Positions 24,393 to 32,158 of a stretch of DNA of 64,000 nt are shown here, in pieces. The notes beneath the pieces are model-generated. The model saw nothing but the letters and a program-made list of their open reading frames with translations. It had not been told where the DNA came from and searched no databases. Position 1 is the stretch's first letter, and the number at the start of each line of letters is the position of its first letter. The translations under genes were made by a program, and so were the position numbers. The stretch is from Acidobacteriaceae bacterium (GTDB lineage Bacteria > Acidobacteriota > Terriglobia > Bryobacterales > Bryobacteraceae): positions 124,001-188,000 of the forward strand of contig JAFAYI010000006.1 in the NCBI GenBank assembly GCA_019240475.1, in the 5' to 3' direction.

Positions 24393-25550
24393 ATGAAGGT
24401 CTGCTATTTCGACGCGTTTTCGGGCATCAGCGGCGATATGACCGTGGGCGCGCTGGTGGACGCTGGGGCGGATTGGGAGGCGCTTCGGACGGCGCTCGAA
24501 AGCCTTGACCTGAACGCGTCTTTCCGGATGGAGAAAACGAAGCGGCAAGGGATCGCGGCGTCGAAATTTTCCGTCCATTTTTCGGAGCAGAAGCAGCATA
24601 GGCATCTCCCGCAAATCGAGAAAATCATCTGGGCCGGACAGTTGAGCGAGCGGGCGAAACAAAATGCGGTCGCAGTGTTTCATCGGCTTGGGGAGGCGGA
24701 GGCCAAGTCGCACAATGTGCCGCTCGAAAAGGCGCACTTCCACGAAGTGGGCGCGGTGGATTCGATTTGCGACATTGTAGGGGCATGCGTAGCGCTCGAT
24801 CTACTGGGAGCGACGGAAGTTCATAGCTCACGCATTAACGTCGGTAGCGGGACGGTCAAGACGGAGCATGGGGTGCTGCCGGTGCCGGCGCCCGCGACGG
24901 CGGAACTTCTGGTGAATTGTCCGATCTATTCGGCTGGACCCGAAACGGAACTGACGACTCCCACGGGGGCGGCGCTGCTGGCGACATTGGCCTCGGGATT
25001 TGGCGGGCTGCCGGCATTGCGAGTGGTCTCTCAAGGCTTCGGCGCGGGAGAGAAGGATTTCGCGGGCCAGGCCAATGTGCTGCGCGCTCTGATCGGCGAA
25101 CGCGTTTACGCCCCGGAGGCGAGCGCGGTATCGGTGATCGAGGCCAATATCGACGATTCGACGCCGCAGGTTCTGGGCTATGCGATGGAGAGGCTGCTAG
25201 CGGCGGGGGCATTGGATGTGACGCTGACTCCGGTCTTCATGAAAAAGAATCGGCCGGGGACGATGGTGTCCGTGATCACGGCGCCGGAGCGGACCGAGGA
25301 TGTTGCCGGTGTTTTGTTCGCCGAGACGAGCACGCTCGGTTTGCGCATCACGCAGGCCGAACGGCGTGTGCTCGCGCGCAAGACGGCCGAGATCGAGACC
25401 GCATACGGCGCGATTCGCATCAAATATGCGGAGACCGGCAGCTTCGCGCCCGAATACGAGGATTGCCGCAAGGCGGCGGCGCAGCACGGCGTGGCGCTGC
25501 GGCAGGTAATCGCAGCAGCCAACGAAGCTTTTCGAAAAGCGAATTTCTGA
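24393..25550 (+). CDS. larC: Nickel-pincer cofactor nickel chelatase LarC (single-ORF form)
   Basis: A 385-residue LarC/DUF111 protein, which inserts nickel into pyridinium-3,5-bisthiocarboxylate mononucleotide to form the cofactor of lactate racemase and related LarA enzymes. It opens with YFDAFSGISGDM, has a His-rich stretch (FSEQKQHRHLP), then HFHEVGAVDSICDIVG, LPVPAPATAELL, TPTGAALLATL and the C-terminal domain ANIDDSTPQVLGYAMERL with FMKKNRPGTM. In Lactiplantibacillus plantarum the protein arises by ribosomal frameshifting between two frames; here both halves are one continuous frame. No larA, larB or larE is in this window. Confidence 0.93.
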   Translation: MKVCYFDAFSGISGDMTVGALVDAGADWEALRTALESLDLNASFRMEKTKRQGIAASKFSVHFSEQKQHRHLPQIEKIIWAGQLSERAKQNAVAVFHRLGEAEAKSHNVPLEKAHFHEVGAVDSICDIVGACVALDLLGATEVHSSRINVGSGTVKTEHGVLPVPAPATAELLVNCPIYSAGPETELTTPTGAALLATLASGFGGLPALRVVSQGFGAGEKDFAGQANVLRALIGERVYAPEASAVSVIEANIDDSTPQVLGYAMERLLAAGALDVTLTPVFMKKNRPGTMVSVITAPERTEDVAGVLFAETSTLGLRITQAERRVLARKTAEIETAYGAIRIKYAETGSFAPEYEDCRKAAAQHGVALRQVIAAANEAFRKANF

Positions 25551-25582
25551 AGAATTGAAACGAAGCGAATGAACCAACCCAA

Positions 25583-27562
25583 ATGAACCAGGGCAAGTAT
25601 TACCTGACAACACCTATCTACTACGTGAATGCGGCGCCGCATATTGGCCACGCGTATACAACGATCGCGGCGGAAGCGATTGCGCGGATCAAGCGGCTGG
25701 AAGGCTACGAGGCGACGCTCACGACGGGCACCGACGAGCACGGCACGAAGGTGGAGCGCGCGGCTCAGGCGCAGGGCAAGACGCCGGTCGAGTTTGTGGA
25801 TTTGATTTCGAATGAATTTCGCGCGCAATGGGAAAAGCTGGACATTCAGATCGACCGCTTCCAGCGCACCACCAGCCCGCAGCACGCGAGGATGGTGAAC
25901 GCGCTATTCGATGCGTGCCGCGCGAACGGGTATATCTACAAAGGCGCGTACACGGGCTTGTACGCGGTGGTGAGCGAATCGTTTGTTAACGACGCGAAGC
26001 CGGGCGACATAGACCCGGAGACCGGGAAGCCCTATGAAGAGGTGACCGAAGAGAATTATTTTTTCAAGTTGTCGGCATTCACGGACCGACTGCTGGCCTT
26101 TTACGAAGAGCATCCGGATTTCATACTGCCCGAGATTCGGCGCAACGAAGTGCTGGCGTTCGTCAAGCAAGGGCTGGCGGATCTTTCGATCACGCGAACC
26201 AGTATCAAATGGGGCGTTCCGGTGGAGTCGGACCCCGCGCATGTGTTCTATGTGTGGTTCGACGCGTTGACCGCATACATGACGGCTGTCGAGAAAGACG
26301 ATCTGTGGCCCGCGGATTTGCACCTGATCGGGAAAGAGATCGTGCGCTTCCACGCCGTATATTGGCCCGCGTTCTTGATGGCGGCCGGGTGGCCGCTGCC
26401 GAAGCGCGTGTTCGCGCACGGCTGGCTGCTGTTTGAAAACGACAAGATGAGCAAGTCTCGCGGGAACATCGTGAGGCCGGGGCCGATCGCGGAAGTGATG
26501 GGCGTGGATGCGCTTCGTTATTTTCTGCTGCGCGAGATCGTGTTCGGGCAGGATGGCAGCTTCAGCTACGACGCTCTGGTGGGCCGCTACAACGCGGATC
26601 TGGCGAACGGCTTGGGAAACCTGGCGAGCCGGACGCTGGCGATGATTCAGCAATACCGGGGCGGAACGATTCCGGACTCGCGCGGCGAGGAAGCGGTTGG
26701 GAAGGCGGCCCTGGAGTCGGCCGCGGCGGCGGTTCGCGCGTATGAAACATTCGATTTCGCTCGGGCGCTGGAACACATCTGGAACATCATTGCGCTGACG
26801 GATAAGTACATTGTTGAACGGGCGCCCTGGAAGCTGGCGAAGGACGCTTCCGACGAGGCGCGGCAACGATTGGAGGATACGCTCTACACGGCCGCCGAAT
26901 CGCTGCGCCTGGTATGCGATCTGGCCGAACCCGTTCTGCCGCATGCGACCAGGCTGATTTGGCGGCAGCTTGGCTTGAGAGAACCCATCGATCCGGTCGT
27001 CCCCGCGCCGAGCGAATGGGGCCGGTTGTGGGGCTTGCAATGGGGCGAGCTGAAGGGCGGCCAGCGGATTGGAGAAGTAAGCGGCGTGTTTCCGCGGCTG
27101 GAAGCGAAGCCGACGATTCAGAAAATGCAGCAATTGGAAGAGGCGGAGAAGGACCGCCAGGCGGAGTTGATGGGAAGGCCGCGGCGAGCGGAAGCGGCGA
27201 AGCCCGCGGAGGCGGCGCCTAAAAGCGCTTCGGACCTCATCTCGATTGAGGATTTCGCCAAGGTCGATTTGCGCGTGGGTGAAGTGAAAGCGGCCGAAGC
27301 CGTGAAAGGCGCGGACAAACTGCTGCATTTGCAGGTGGACATCGGGGAAGCAAAGGCGCGCAGCATTGTGGCGGGAATCGCGCTGGCGTACAAGCCGGAG
27401 CAGCTCGTCGGGCGCAAGGTGGTAATCGTCGCCAATTTGCAACCCCGCAAGCTGCGCGGGCTGACCTCCGAAGGCATGATCGTGGCGGCGAGCCTGGGCG
27501 ACGGCTCACCGGTGCTCGCGAGTTTCTTAGAGGACGCGCCGGTGGGCGCGCGCCTGAAGTAA
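25583..27562 (+). CDS. metG: Methionyl-tRNA synthetase
   Basis: A 659-residue MetRS. The HIGH-type motif is in YVNAAPHIGHAYT and the KMSKS loop in DKMSKSRGN. After the anticodon-binding helices a C-terminal tRNA-binding OB domain (about residues 553-659, DFAKVDLRVGEVKAAEAV) is fused, which serves dimerisation in many bacteria. In the connective region the usual zinc knuckle cysteines are absent: YAVVSESF and DPETGKPY stand where the YCVPCE- and CPDCG-type motifs normally sit. It is therefore a zinc-free variant. It leads metG-tatD in a tight pair (gap of 3 bases). Confidence 0.96.
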   Translation: MNQGKYYLTTPIYYVNAAPHIGHAYTTIAAEAIARIKRLEGYEATLTTGTDEHGTKVERAAQAQGKTPVEFVDLISNEFRAQWEKLDIQIDRFQRTTSPQHARMVNALFDACRANGYIYKGAYTGLYAVVSESFVNDAKPGDIDPETGKPYEEVTEENYFFKLSAFTDRLLAFYEEHPDFILPEIRRNEVLAFVKQGLADLSITRTSIKWGVPVESDPAHVFYVWFDALTAYMTAVEKDDLWPADLHLIGKEIVRFHAVYWPAFLMAAGWPLPKRVFAHGWLLFENDKMSKSRGNIVRPGPIAEVMGVDALRYFLLREIVFGQDGSFSYDALVGRYNADLANGLGNLASRTLAMIQQYRGGTIPDSRGEEAVGKAALESAAAAVRAYETFDFARALEHIWNIIALTDKYIVERAPWKLAKDASDEARQRLEDTLYTAAESLRLVCDLAEPVLPHATRLIWRQLGLREPIDPVVPAPSEWGRLWGLQWGELKGGQRIGEVSGVFPRLEAKPTIQKMQQLEEAEKDRQAELMGRPRRAEAAKPAEAAPKSASDLISIEDFAKVDLRVGEVKAAEAVKGADKLLHLQVDIGEAKARSIVAGIALAYKPEQLVGRKVVIVANLQPRKLRGLTSEGMIVAASLGDGSPVLASFLEDAPVGARLK

Positions 27563-27565
27563 GCC

Positions 27566-28357
27566 GTGCAGTTGGTCGATTCGCATTGCCACCTGGACGA
27601 TCCGCAGTTCGATGCGGATCGCGAAGCGGTGATGGAGCGCGCCGTAGAGGCGGGCGTGAAATACATGGTGGCGATCGGCACCGGCAGCGGTCCGCCGGAT
27701 CTGGAAGCGGGCATTCGCTTGGCCGAAAGCTATGCCCCGGTGTTCGCAACGGTGGGCGTTCATCCGAACGACGCCTTAAAAGTGGAAGCGGGAACGTTCG
27801 CGGAACTGGAACGGCTGTTGCGCCATCCCAAGGTGAAGGCGGTGGGAGAGATCGGGCTGGATTATCACTGGGGCGTGCCGAAGGAAGCTCAGCAGCCGGT
27901 CTTTGTCAAGCAGTTGGAGATCGCCGCCGCAGCGCGGATGCCGGTGGCGATTCACACGCGCGACGCATGGGCGGATACGCTGGAGACGCTGCGGAAGCAT
28001 TGGGCGCCGACAGGCCTGCCGTGCATTCTGCATTGCTTCACGGGAACGCCGGAGCAGGCGCGGGAGGTTTTGGACCTGGGCTTCTATCTGGCGTTTGGAG
28101 GCGTCGCTACATTTCCGAAAGCGGCGGAGGTGCGGGAAGCTGCGCGGACAACTCCGGCCGACAGGCTGCTGCTTGAAACCGATGCGCCTTACCTGGCGCC
28201 TGCGCCGAAGCGCGGCAAGCGTAATGAGCCGGCCTATGTGGCGCATACGGCAGAGACCCTGGCTCGCGCGCGCGGCGTCACGCCGGAGGAGCTGGCGGCG
28301 CAAACGACGACGAATTGCGAGAGGCTGTTTCGCTTAGAGGCGCGGGACGGCCGCTGA
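27566..28357 (+). CDS. tatD: TatD-family metal-dependent DNase
   Basis: A 263-residue TIM-barrel metallohydrolase starting at GTG. Metal ligands are visible: DSHCHLDD (HxH), VGEIGLDYHW with the bridging Glu, AIHTRDA, ILHCFTG, and LLETDAPYLAP with the final Asp. TatD enzymes are 3'-5' exonucleases and D-aminoacyl-tRNA or nucleic-acid processing roles have been reported. Placement just behind metG is very common across bacteria. Confidence 0.94.
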   Translation: MQLVDSHCHLDDPQFDADREAVMERAVEAGVKYMVAIGTGSGPPDLEAGIRLAESYAPVFATVGVHPNDALKVEAGTFAELERLLRHPKVKAVGEIGLDYHWGVPKEAQQPVFVKQLEIAAAARMPVAIHTRDAWADTLETLRKHWAPTGLPCILHCFTGTPEQAREVLDLGFYLAFGGVATFPKAAEVREAARTTPADRLLLETDAPYLAPAPKRGKRNEPAYVAHTAETLARARGVTPEELAAQTTTNCERLFRLEARDGR

Positions 28358-28431
28358 AATGAGCCCACCAGCCAGACTGTGTCCACAAGCTACACTGAGG
28401 TAGCCGCCCGGCGTTGGCTGGCTCGCTTAAC

Positions 28432-29430
28432 ATGTTCAGCAAGCTTCGGCAATCGATCAGCGCGCGAGAAGCCTTCGAACTCGTAGAAGCCGACCTGCAG
28501 GCTGTTGAGCGGGAGATCGGTATCGAAGCGGTTGCCTGCGTCGATGCGATCACGACCATCAATCAGTACCTGCAAGCGGGCGGAGGCAAGCGGCTAAGGC
28601 CGACGCTGTTGCTGCTATCGAACCGCCTGTTTGGCCCCAGCACGGAGTGCGCGCGGCATCTGGCGGCCGTGGTGGAGATGATTCACATGGCGACCCTCGT
28701 GCATGACGACGTGATCGACATGGCGAAGACGCGGCGCGGCCGGCCCTCGACGAACGTGGTGTGGGGGAATCACGTGTCGGTGCTGGCGGGCGACTGGCTT
28801 TACATGCAAGCGTTCCAGATCGCGCTGCGCGAGCGCAACTTTCACATCCTGGACGTGCTGATCTCGCTCACGCAGATGATGGTGGAAGGCGAGCTGCTGC
28901 AACTGGAACGGCTGCACCGGCTGGATTTGACGGAAGCCGATTACATGGAGCTGGTGGATCGCAAGACGGCCAGCCTGTTTTCGGCCTGCGCATCTCTGGG
29001 CGCGGCGGCGGCGGGATCGGATGAAGCTTCGGAAGCGAAACTCAGCGATTTCGCCTGGAATCTTGGAATGGCGTTTCAACTGGTGGACGATATTTTAGAT
29101 TTCACGTCGACCGAAAAGATTCTGGGCAAGCCGGCCGGCAACGATTTGCGCGAGGGCAAGGTGACGCTGCCGATGATTTATGCGCTCGAATCGGCGTCGG
29201 AGCAGGAGCGGCACGCGGTTGAGAGCGTGATTACGGCCGGAAGCTACGAGCAGGCGCCGCTGATGCACATCGTGCACATCCTGGAACGCCATAATGCCAT
29301 TTCGCGGGCCTACGAACGCGCGCACACATTCACGCAGAAGTCGCGGGCGATCATCACGGACTTTCCGGAATCGCCGGCCCAGCGCGCGCTGCACTCGATT
29401 CTGGAGCTGGTGACGGGGCGCGAATCCTAG
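28432..29430 (+). CDS. Long-chain polyprenyl diphosphate synthase
   Basis: A 332-residue trans-prenyltransferase. The ATG start at MFSKLRQSI is preferred over the upstream TTG. The first Asp-rich motif is LVHDDVIDM with GGGKRLRPTLL before it; the second is LVDDILDF. The residues ahead of the first DDxxD are small (HMAT), which fits a long-chain product. In this genome the product is most likely the menaquinone side chain, matching the futalosine genes at the window start. Octaprenyl or heptaprenyl length cannot be read by eye. Confidence 0.9.
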   Translation: MFSKLRQSISAREAFELVEADLQAVEREIGIEAVACVDAITTINQYLQAGGGKRLRPTLLLLSNRLFGPSTECARHLAAVVEMIHMATLVHDDVIDMAKTRRGRPSTNVVWGNHVSVLAGDWLYMQAFQIALRERNFHILDVLISLTQMMVEGELLQLERLHRLDLTEADYMELVDRKTASLFSACASLGAAAAGSDEASEAKLSDFAWNLGMAFQLVDDILDFTSTEKILGKPAGNDLREGKVTLPMIYALESASEQERHAVESVITAGSYEQAPLMHIVHILERHNAISRAYERAHTFTQKSRAIITDFPESPAQRALHSILELVTGRES

Positions 29431-29433
29431 ATT

Positions 29434-29499
29434 GACGCGCACAACCGGCGCCAATCGCCCTCCGCGCTTTTCTCAAGCGGCGCGAGGGAACCGGGCGTC
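29434..29499. repeat. Nested inverted repeat between convergent genes
   Basis: Between the convergent prenyl synthase and transporter genes lies a set of nested inverted repeats: GACGC with GCGTC at the outside, CCGG with CCGG inside, and CCCTC-GCGC with GCGC-GAGGG (one bulged base) around a loop containing TTTTCTCAA. It could fold in transcripts from both sides and act as a shared terminator or 3' stabiliser, although there is no T-run. Confidence 0.35.
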
Positions 29500-29501
29500 T
29501 G

Positions 29502-30377
29502 TCACGAGGAAACGATCTGACTTCGGCGCTTGCCGGCCATGCCCGCGACCACCTGCGCGTGATTCAAAGCGGCAGTGAGCGAAACGCCTCCGATGCTATT
29601 GCCGATCAGGGTCGGAAGCATGTAACTCCAGGCCGCGGCGGCCCAACTTTTCGCGCCCACCATTACCAAGAACAGCACGTCGATTGAACCGGCGATGATA
29701 TGCGTGAATCCGGCCAGGGCAACGGTATAGGTGAGCATAACGATGATGGCCAAGCGGCCGGTATCGGTCGCGGCGAGCATCCAGACCACCATGGCGATCA
29801 GCCAGCCGGCGAAGATGCCGCGGAGCAAAGCGCCGGAGAAGCTCACCGCGGCGGCGTCCTGTCCCACGGCAAGCATGGCAGCTTGTATCTCGGGACGAAA
29901 CATGGCGGTGTTGCCCGCAACCCACGCGAAGAGGTGCGCGCCGGCTAGATTGGCGACGAGGACAACCGCCCACAGCCGCGCGACTTGAACGAGCGTGGCG
30001 ACGTTGCGCCGCGCCAGAAGAGGAATGATGGCGGTTAATGTATTTTCGGTGAAGAGCTGCTGCCGTCCGACGATGACGATCAGGTAGCCGAGCGAGTAAC
30101 CGAGATTGGTCAGCAGCGGGCGCCACGGACGGTCCGGCAGATGTGCTCGTAGCAAGGCTTGGCCGACCAGTGAGAACCCCATGGAGAGTCCGGCCGCGAA
30201 TCCAGACCAGGCAAGCGCGGAGCTGGACCGGTTGAGTTCCTCTTCGCCATCGTGGCGAATGGCTTCATGCACCACCACCGCGCTGACGGACGTTCGATCT
30301 TGCGCCTCTTGCTCCTGCTTTTCCGTGAGTTCCGGGGCGGCAATGCCAGAGTCCCCATTTTCTTCGCCTAAGATCAC
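29502..30377 (-). CDS. Formate/nitrite transporter family protein
   Basis: A 291-residue membrane protein of the FNT family, closest in layout to the YfdC branch. A 50-residue acidic, soluble N-terminus precedes six helices. The conserved features are GFAAGLSMGFSLVGQALL (first re-entrant region), LFTENTLTAIIPLL, and the C-terminal-half repeat FTHIIAGSIDVLFLV. Substrates of this branch are small anions but are not settled. It is convergent with the prenyl synthase and divergent from rpmI. Confidence 0.85.
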   Translation of the reverse strand: MILGEENGDSGIAAPELTEKQEQEAQDRTSVSAVVVHEAIRHDGEEELNRSSSALAWSGFAAGLSMGFSLVGQALLRAHLPDRPWRPLLTNLGYSLGYLIVIVGRQQLFTENTLTAIIPLLARRNVATLVQVARLWAVVLVANLAGAHLFAWVAGNTAMFRPEIQAAMLAVGQDAAAVSFSGALLRGIFAGWLIAMVVWMLAATDTGRLAIIVMLTYTVALAGFTHIIAGSIDVLFLVMVGAKSWAAAAWSYMLPTLIGNSIGGVSLTAALNHAQVVAGMAGKRRSQIVSS

Positions 30378-30843
30378 GAATGGGAGACTACCGCCGAGGT
30401 TTGTTCGGTCCAGGAAATCTTGGGCACGCTGGCGGAGCTGGCAAATACCTCAAACGGTACTCGGACTTCCCCGGGTTGAATGTGGATTAGAAAATTTTAG
30501 AATTGAGCAAAGGCCCGGATTTTTCACGGGCCCTTGGCCTCGGAGGAAGAGCGGATAACAGTTCGGCAACTTTATTAACCGCTCTTAATAGAGTATATCC
30601 CCGGTTGTAAGGTGGTACAAGTGTTTTGTACTGTACCTTGCAATGAATTTGCTGAAGAATTGCGGAGGCGGGTTCAGCGGCAGGTTGTCTGGCCGCCTCT
30701 GAGCCGGGTTGTGATACGCTGTTGAATGGTTCAGCGTTGCGTGGAACTGCGCGAGAGAGCGCGGAACGCCAAGTGCGCGCGAGCGGTTTGCCAGCCAGGC
30801 AAGCCTGATTCCGAGCGATAATCAGCCAAAGCCAGGTGAAATT
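30378..30843 (+). promoter_or_regulatory. Structured 466-base leader ahead of rpmI-rplT
   Basis: This gap holds no recognisable gene; infC, which often precedes rpmI, is absent. Three inverted repeats are visible: GGCCCG/CGGGCC at 30512-30532 (loop 9), AAGAGCGG/CCGCTCTT at 30547-30586 (loop 24), and GTACAA/TTGTAC at 30615-30631 (loop 5). They may form a ribosomal-protein autoregulatory leader, since L20 represses its own operon by binding mRNA structures in several bacteria, or the last may be a protein operator. It also contains the promoter of the divergent transporter. The repeats are seen; the role is inference. Confidence 0.4.
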
Positions 30844-31038
30844 ATGCCGAAGATGAAGACACATAAGGGTGCGTCCAAGCGCTTCAAGAAGACCGGAACG
30901 GGAAAGATCGCGCGGCGGCACGCGTTTGCTCGTCATATTCTGACCTCAAAGCCGCGCTCGCGAAAGCGCAAGCTGGGGCATGGCGTGGTTGCGGATGAAG
31001 CCGACCAGGCGAAGCTGAAAACCATGCTTCCCTATTAG
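30844..31038 (+). CDS. rpmI: Large ribosomal subunit protein bL35
   Basis: A 64-residue bL35. The sequence [20 protein letters not shown] with the downstream [15 protein letters not shown] block is the complete family signature. A ribosome site AGGTGA precedes the ATG. It is followed after 120 bases by rplT, the usual rpmI-rplT pair. Confidence 0.97.
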   Translation: MPKMKTHKGASKRFKKTGTGKIARRHAFARHILTSKPRSRKRKLGHGVVADEADQAKLKTMLPY

Positions 31039-31158
31039 GATTCAAAGCAGAGTTGACCGGGGTAGGAGCAGGGCGCCGCACGTGCCTGCCGCCTCTCCCA
31101 AAGGGAATGCGCGAGCGCAAGGGAACGCCGAGCGTTCCAATATCATGAAGGAGAAAAC

Positions 31159-31527
31159 GTGCCAAGAGTAAAACGAGGAACCAACCGGCGAGATTATCGC
31201 CACAAGACGCTTCGCCGCGCGAAGGGTTACTTTCTCACAAAATCGAAGTTGAATCGCGCCGCGCAGGAAGCGGTGGAAAAGGCGCTCCGCTACGGCTATG
31301 TGGGACGAAGGCTGAAGAAGCGGAATTTCCGGTCGCTTTGGATTACGCGCATCAATGCATCGTGCCGCGCAGCCGAGATCTCCTACAGCAAGTTCATCAA
31401 CGGTTTGAAGCGCGCCGGGATCGAGTTGAACCGGAAGGTGCTTGCCGATATCGCGGTGAACGACGCGGCGGGATTTCTGGCTTTAGTGGAAAAAGCTAAA
31501 GCGGCGCAGCAAGCGGCCGTGCAATAG
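31159..31527 (+). CDS. rplT: Large ribosomal subunit protein bL20
   Basis: A 122-residue bL20 starting at GTG behind AAGGAGA. It contains the basic N-terminal extension [20 protein letters not shown], then [20 protein letters not shown] and [19 protein letters not shown]. bL20 is an early 23S rRNA assembly protein and commonly autoregulates rpmI-rplT. It is followed by a ZapB-like/ZapA pair rather than pheS-pheT. Confidence 0.97.
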   Translation: MPRVKRGTNRRDYRHKTLRRAKGYFLTKSKLNRAAQEAVEKALRYGYVGRRLKKRNFRSLWITRINASCRAAEISYSKFINGLKRAGIELNRKVLADIAVNDAAGFLALVEKAKAAQQAAVQ

Positions 31528-31547
31528 ACGATAATAAACGGAAACGT

Positions 31548-31799
31548 ATGGAAGCGGCACAGGCGGTTCAAGCGAGCGCCGATGCGCTGGCGATTCTGGA
31601 GGAACGCATCACGCGCGCTATCCAGGCGCTGAACACATTGCGCAGCGAGAACGAGCAGCTTGAGAAGGACAACAGCGAGCTGAAGCAGCGCGTACAGCAG
31701 CTTTCCGAGGAAGTGGAGGGGCTGCGGGGCGAGCGCAAGCAGGTGAAGACGCGGATCGAGAAACTGCTGAGCCAGCTCGACCTGCTCAGCGCGAGCTGA
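31548..31799 (+). CDS. Small coiled-coil protein, ZapB-like
   Basis: An 83-residue, almost wholly helical protein with continuous heptads from about residue 15 to 75 (LNTLRSENEQLEKDNSELKQ, then RVQQLSEEVEGLRGE). Size and form match ZapB, the coiled-coil cell-division factor that bridges ZapA to the chromosome terminus. The next gene, 4 bases away, is zapA, which strongly supports this reading. Sequence alone could fit any short coiled coil. Confidence 0.7.
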   Translation: MEAAQAVQASADALAILEERITRAIQALNTLRSENEQLEKDNSELKQRVQQLSEEVEGLRGERKQVKTRIEKLLSQLDLLSAS

Positions 31800-31803
31800 C
31801 GGA

Positions 31804-32151
31804 ATGCACGAACCGGACACGCCCAAACACACCGTCCGGGTAACTATCTTCAACCAGACGTACAGCCTTGCAACCGCAGGCGACGCGGGCGAGACGGAAG
31901 CGTTGGCCCACGAAATAGACGAGCTGATGTCGTCGATTGCGCGGCGCGCGGGAAATCTGGACTCGACGCGGACGGCGGTGTTGGCCTGTCTGCATCTGGC
32001 CGACCGGCTGCGAGTGGCAGAGCGCGAACTGCGCAATTTGAAGGAATCGGTAGATCATAAGACGCGGAATTTCGTGACCCTGATCGATGAGACGCTGCGG
32101 GTGGTGGAAAACTGCGGCGCGGAGCTGGACGACAACCGGCTTTCCGGCTAG
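31804..32151 (+). CDS. zapA: Cell division protein ZapA
   Basis: A 115-residue ZapA-family protein: HTVRVTIFNQTYSLATAGDA at the front is the ZapA N-terminal domain, with a helical DSTRTAVLACLHLADRL segment and a coiled-coil C-terminus. ZapA crosslinks FtsZ filaments at midcell. It forms a pair with the ZapB-like gene, and its stop lies 7 bases from the end of the convergent lptD. Confidence 0.88.
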   Translation: MHEPDTPKHTVRVTIFNQTYSLATAGDAGETEALAHEIDELMSSIARRAGNLDSTRTAVLACLHLADRLRVAERELRNLKESVDHKTRNFVTLIDETLRVVENCGAELDDNRLSG

Positions 32152-32158
32152 CTTTCGA

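Noticed and set aside
30512..30532. Rho-independent terminator in the rpmI leader
   Set aside because: The hairpin is clear but no T-run follows on either strand; kept only as part of a possible leader structure.
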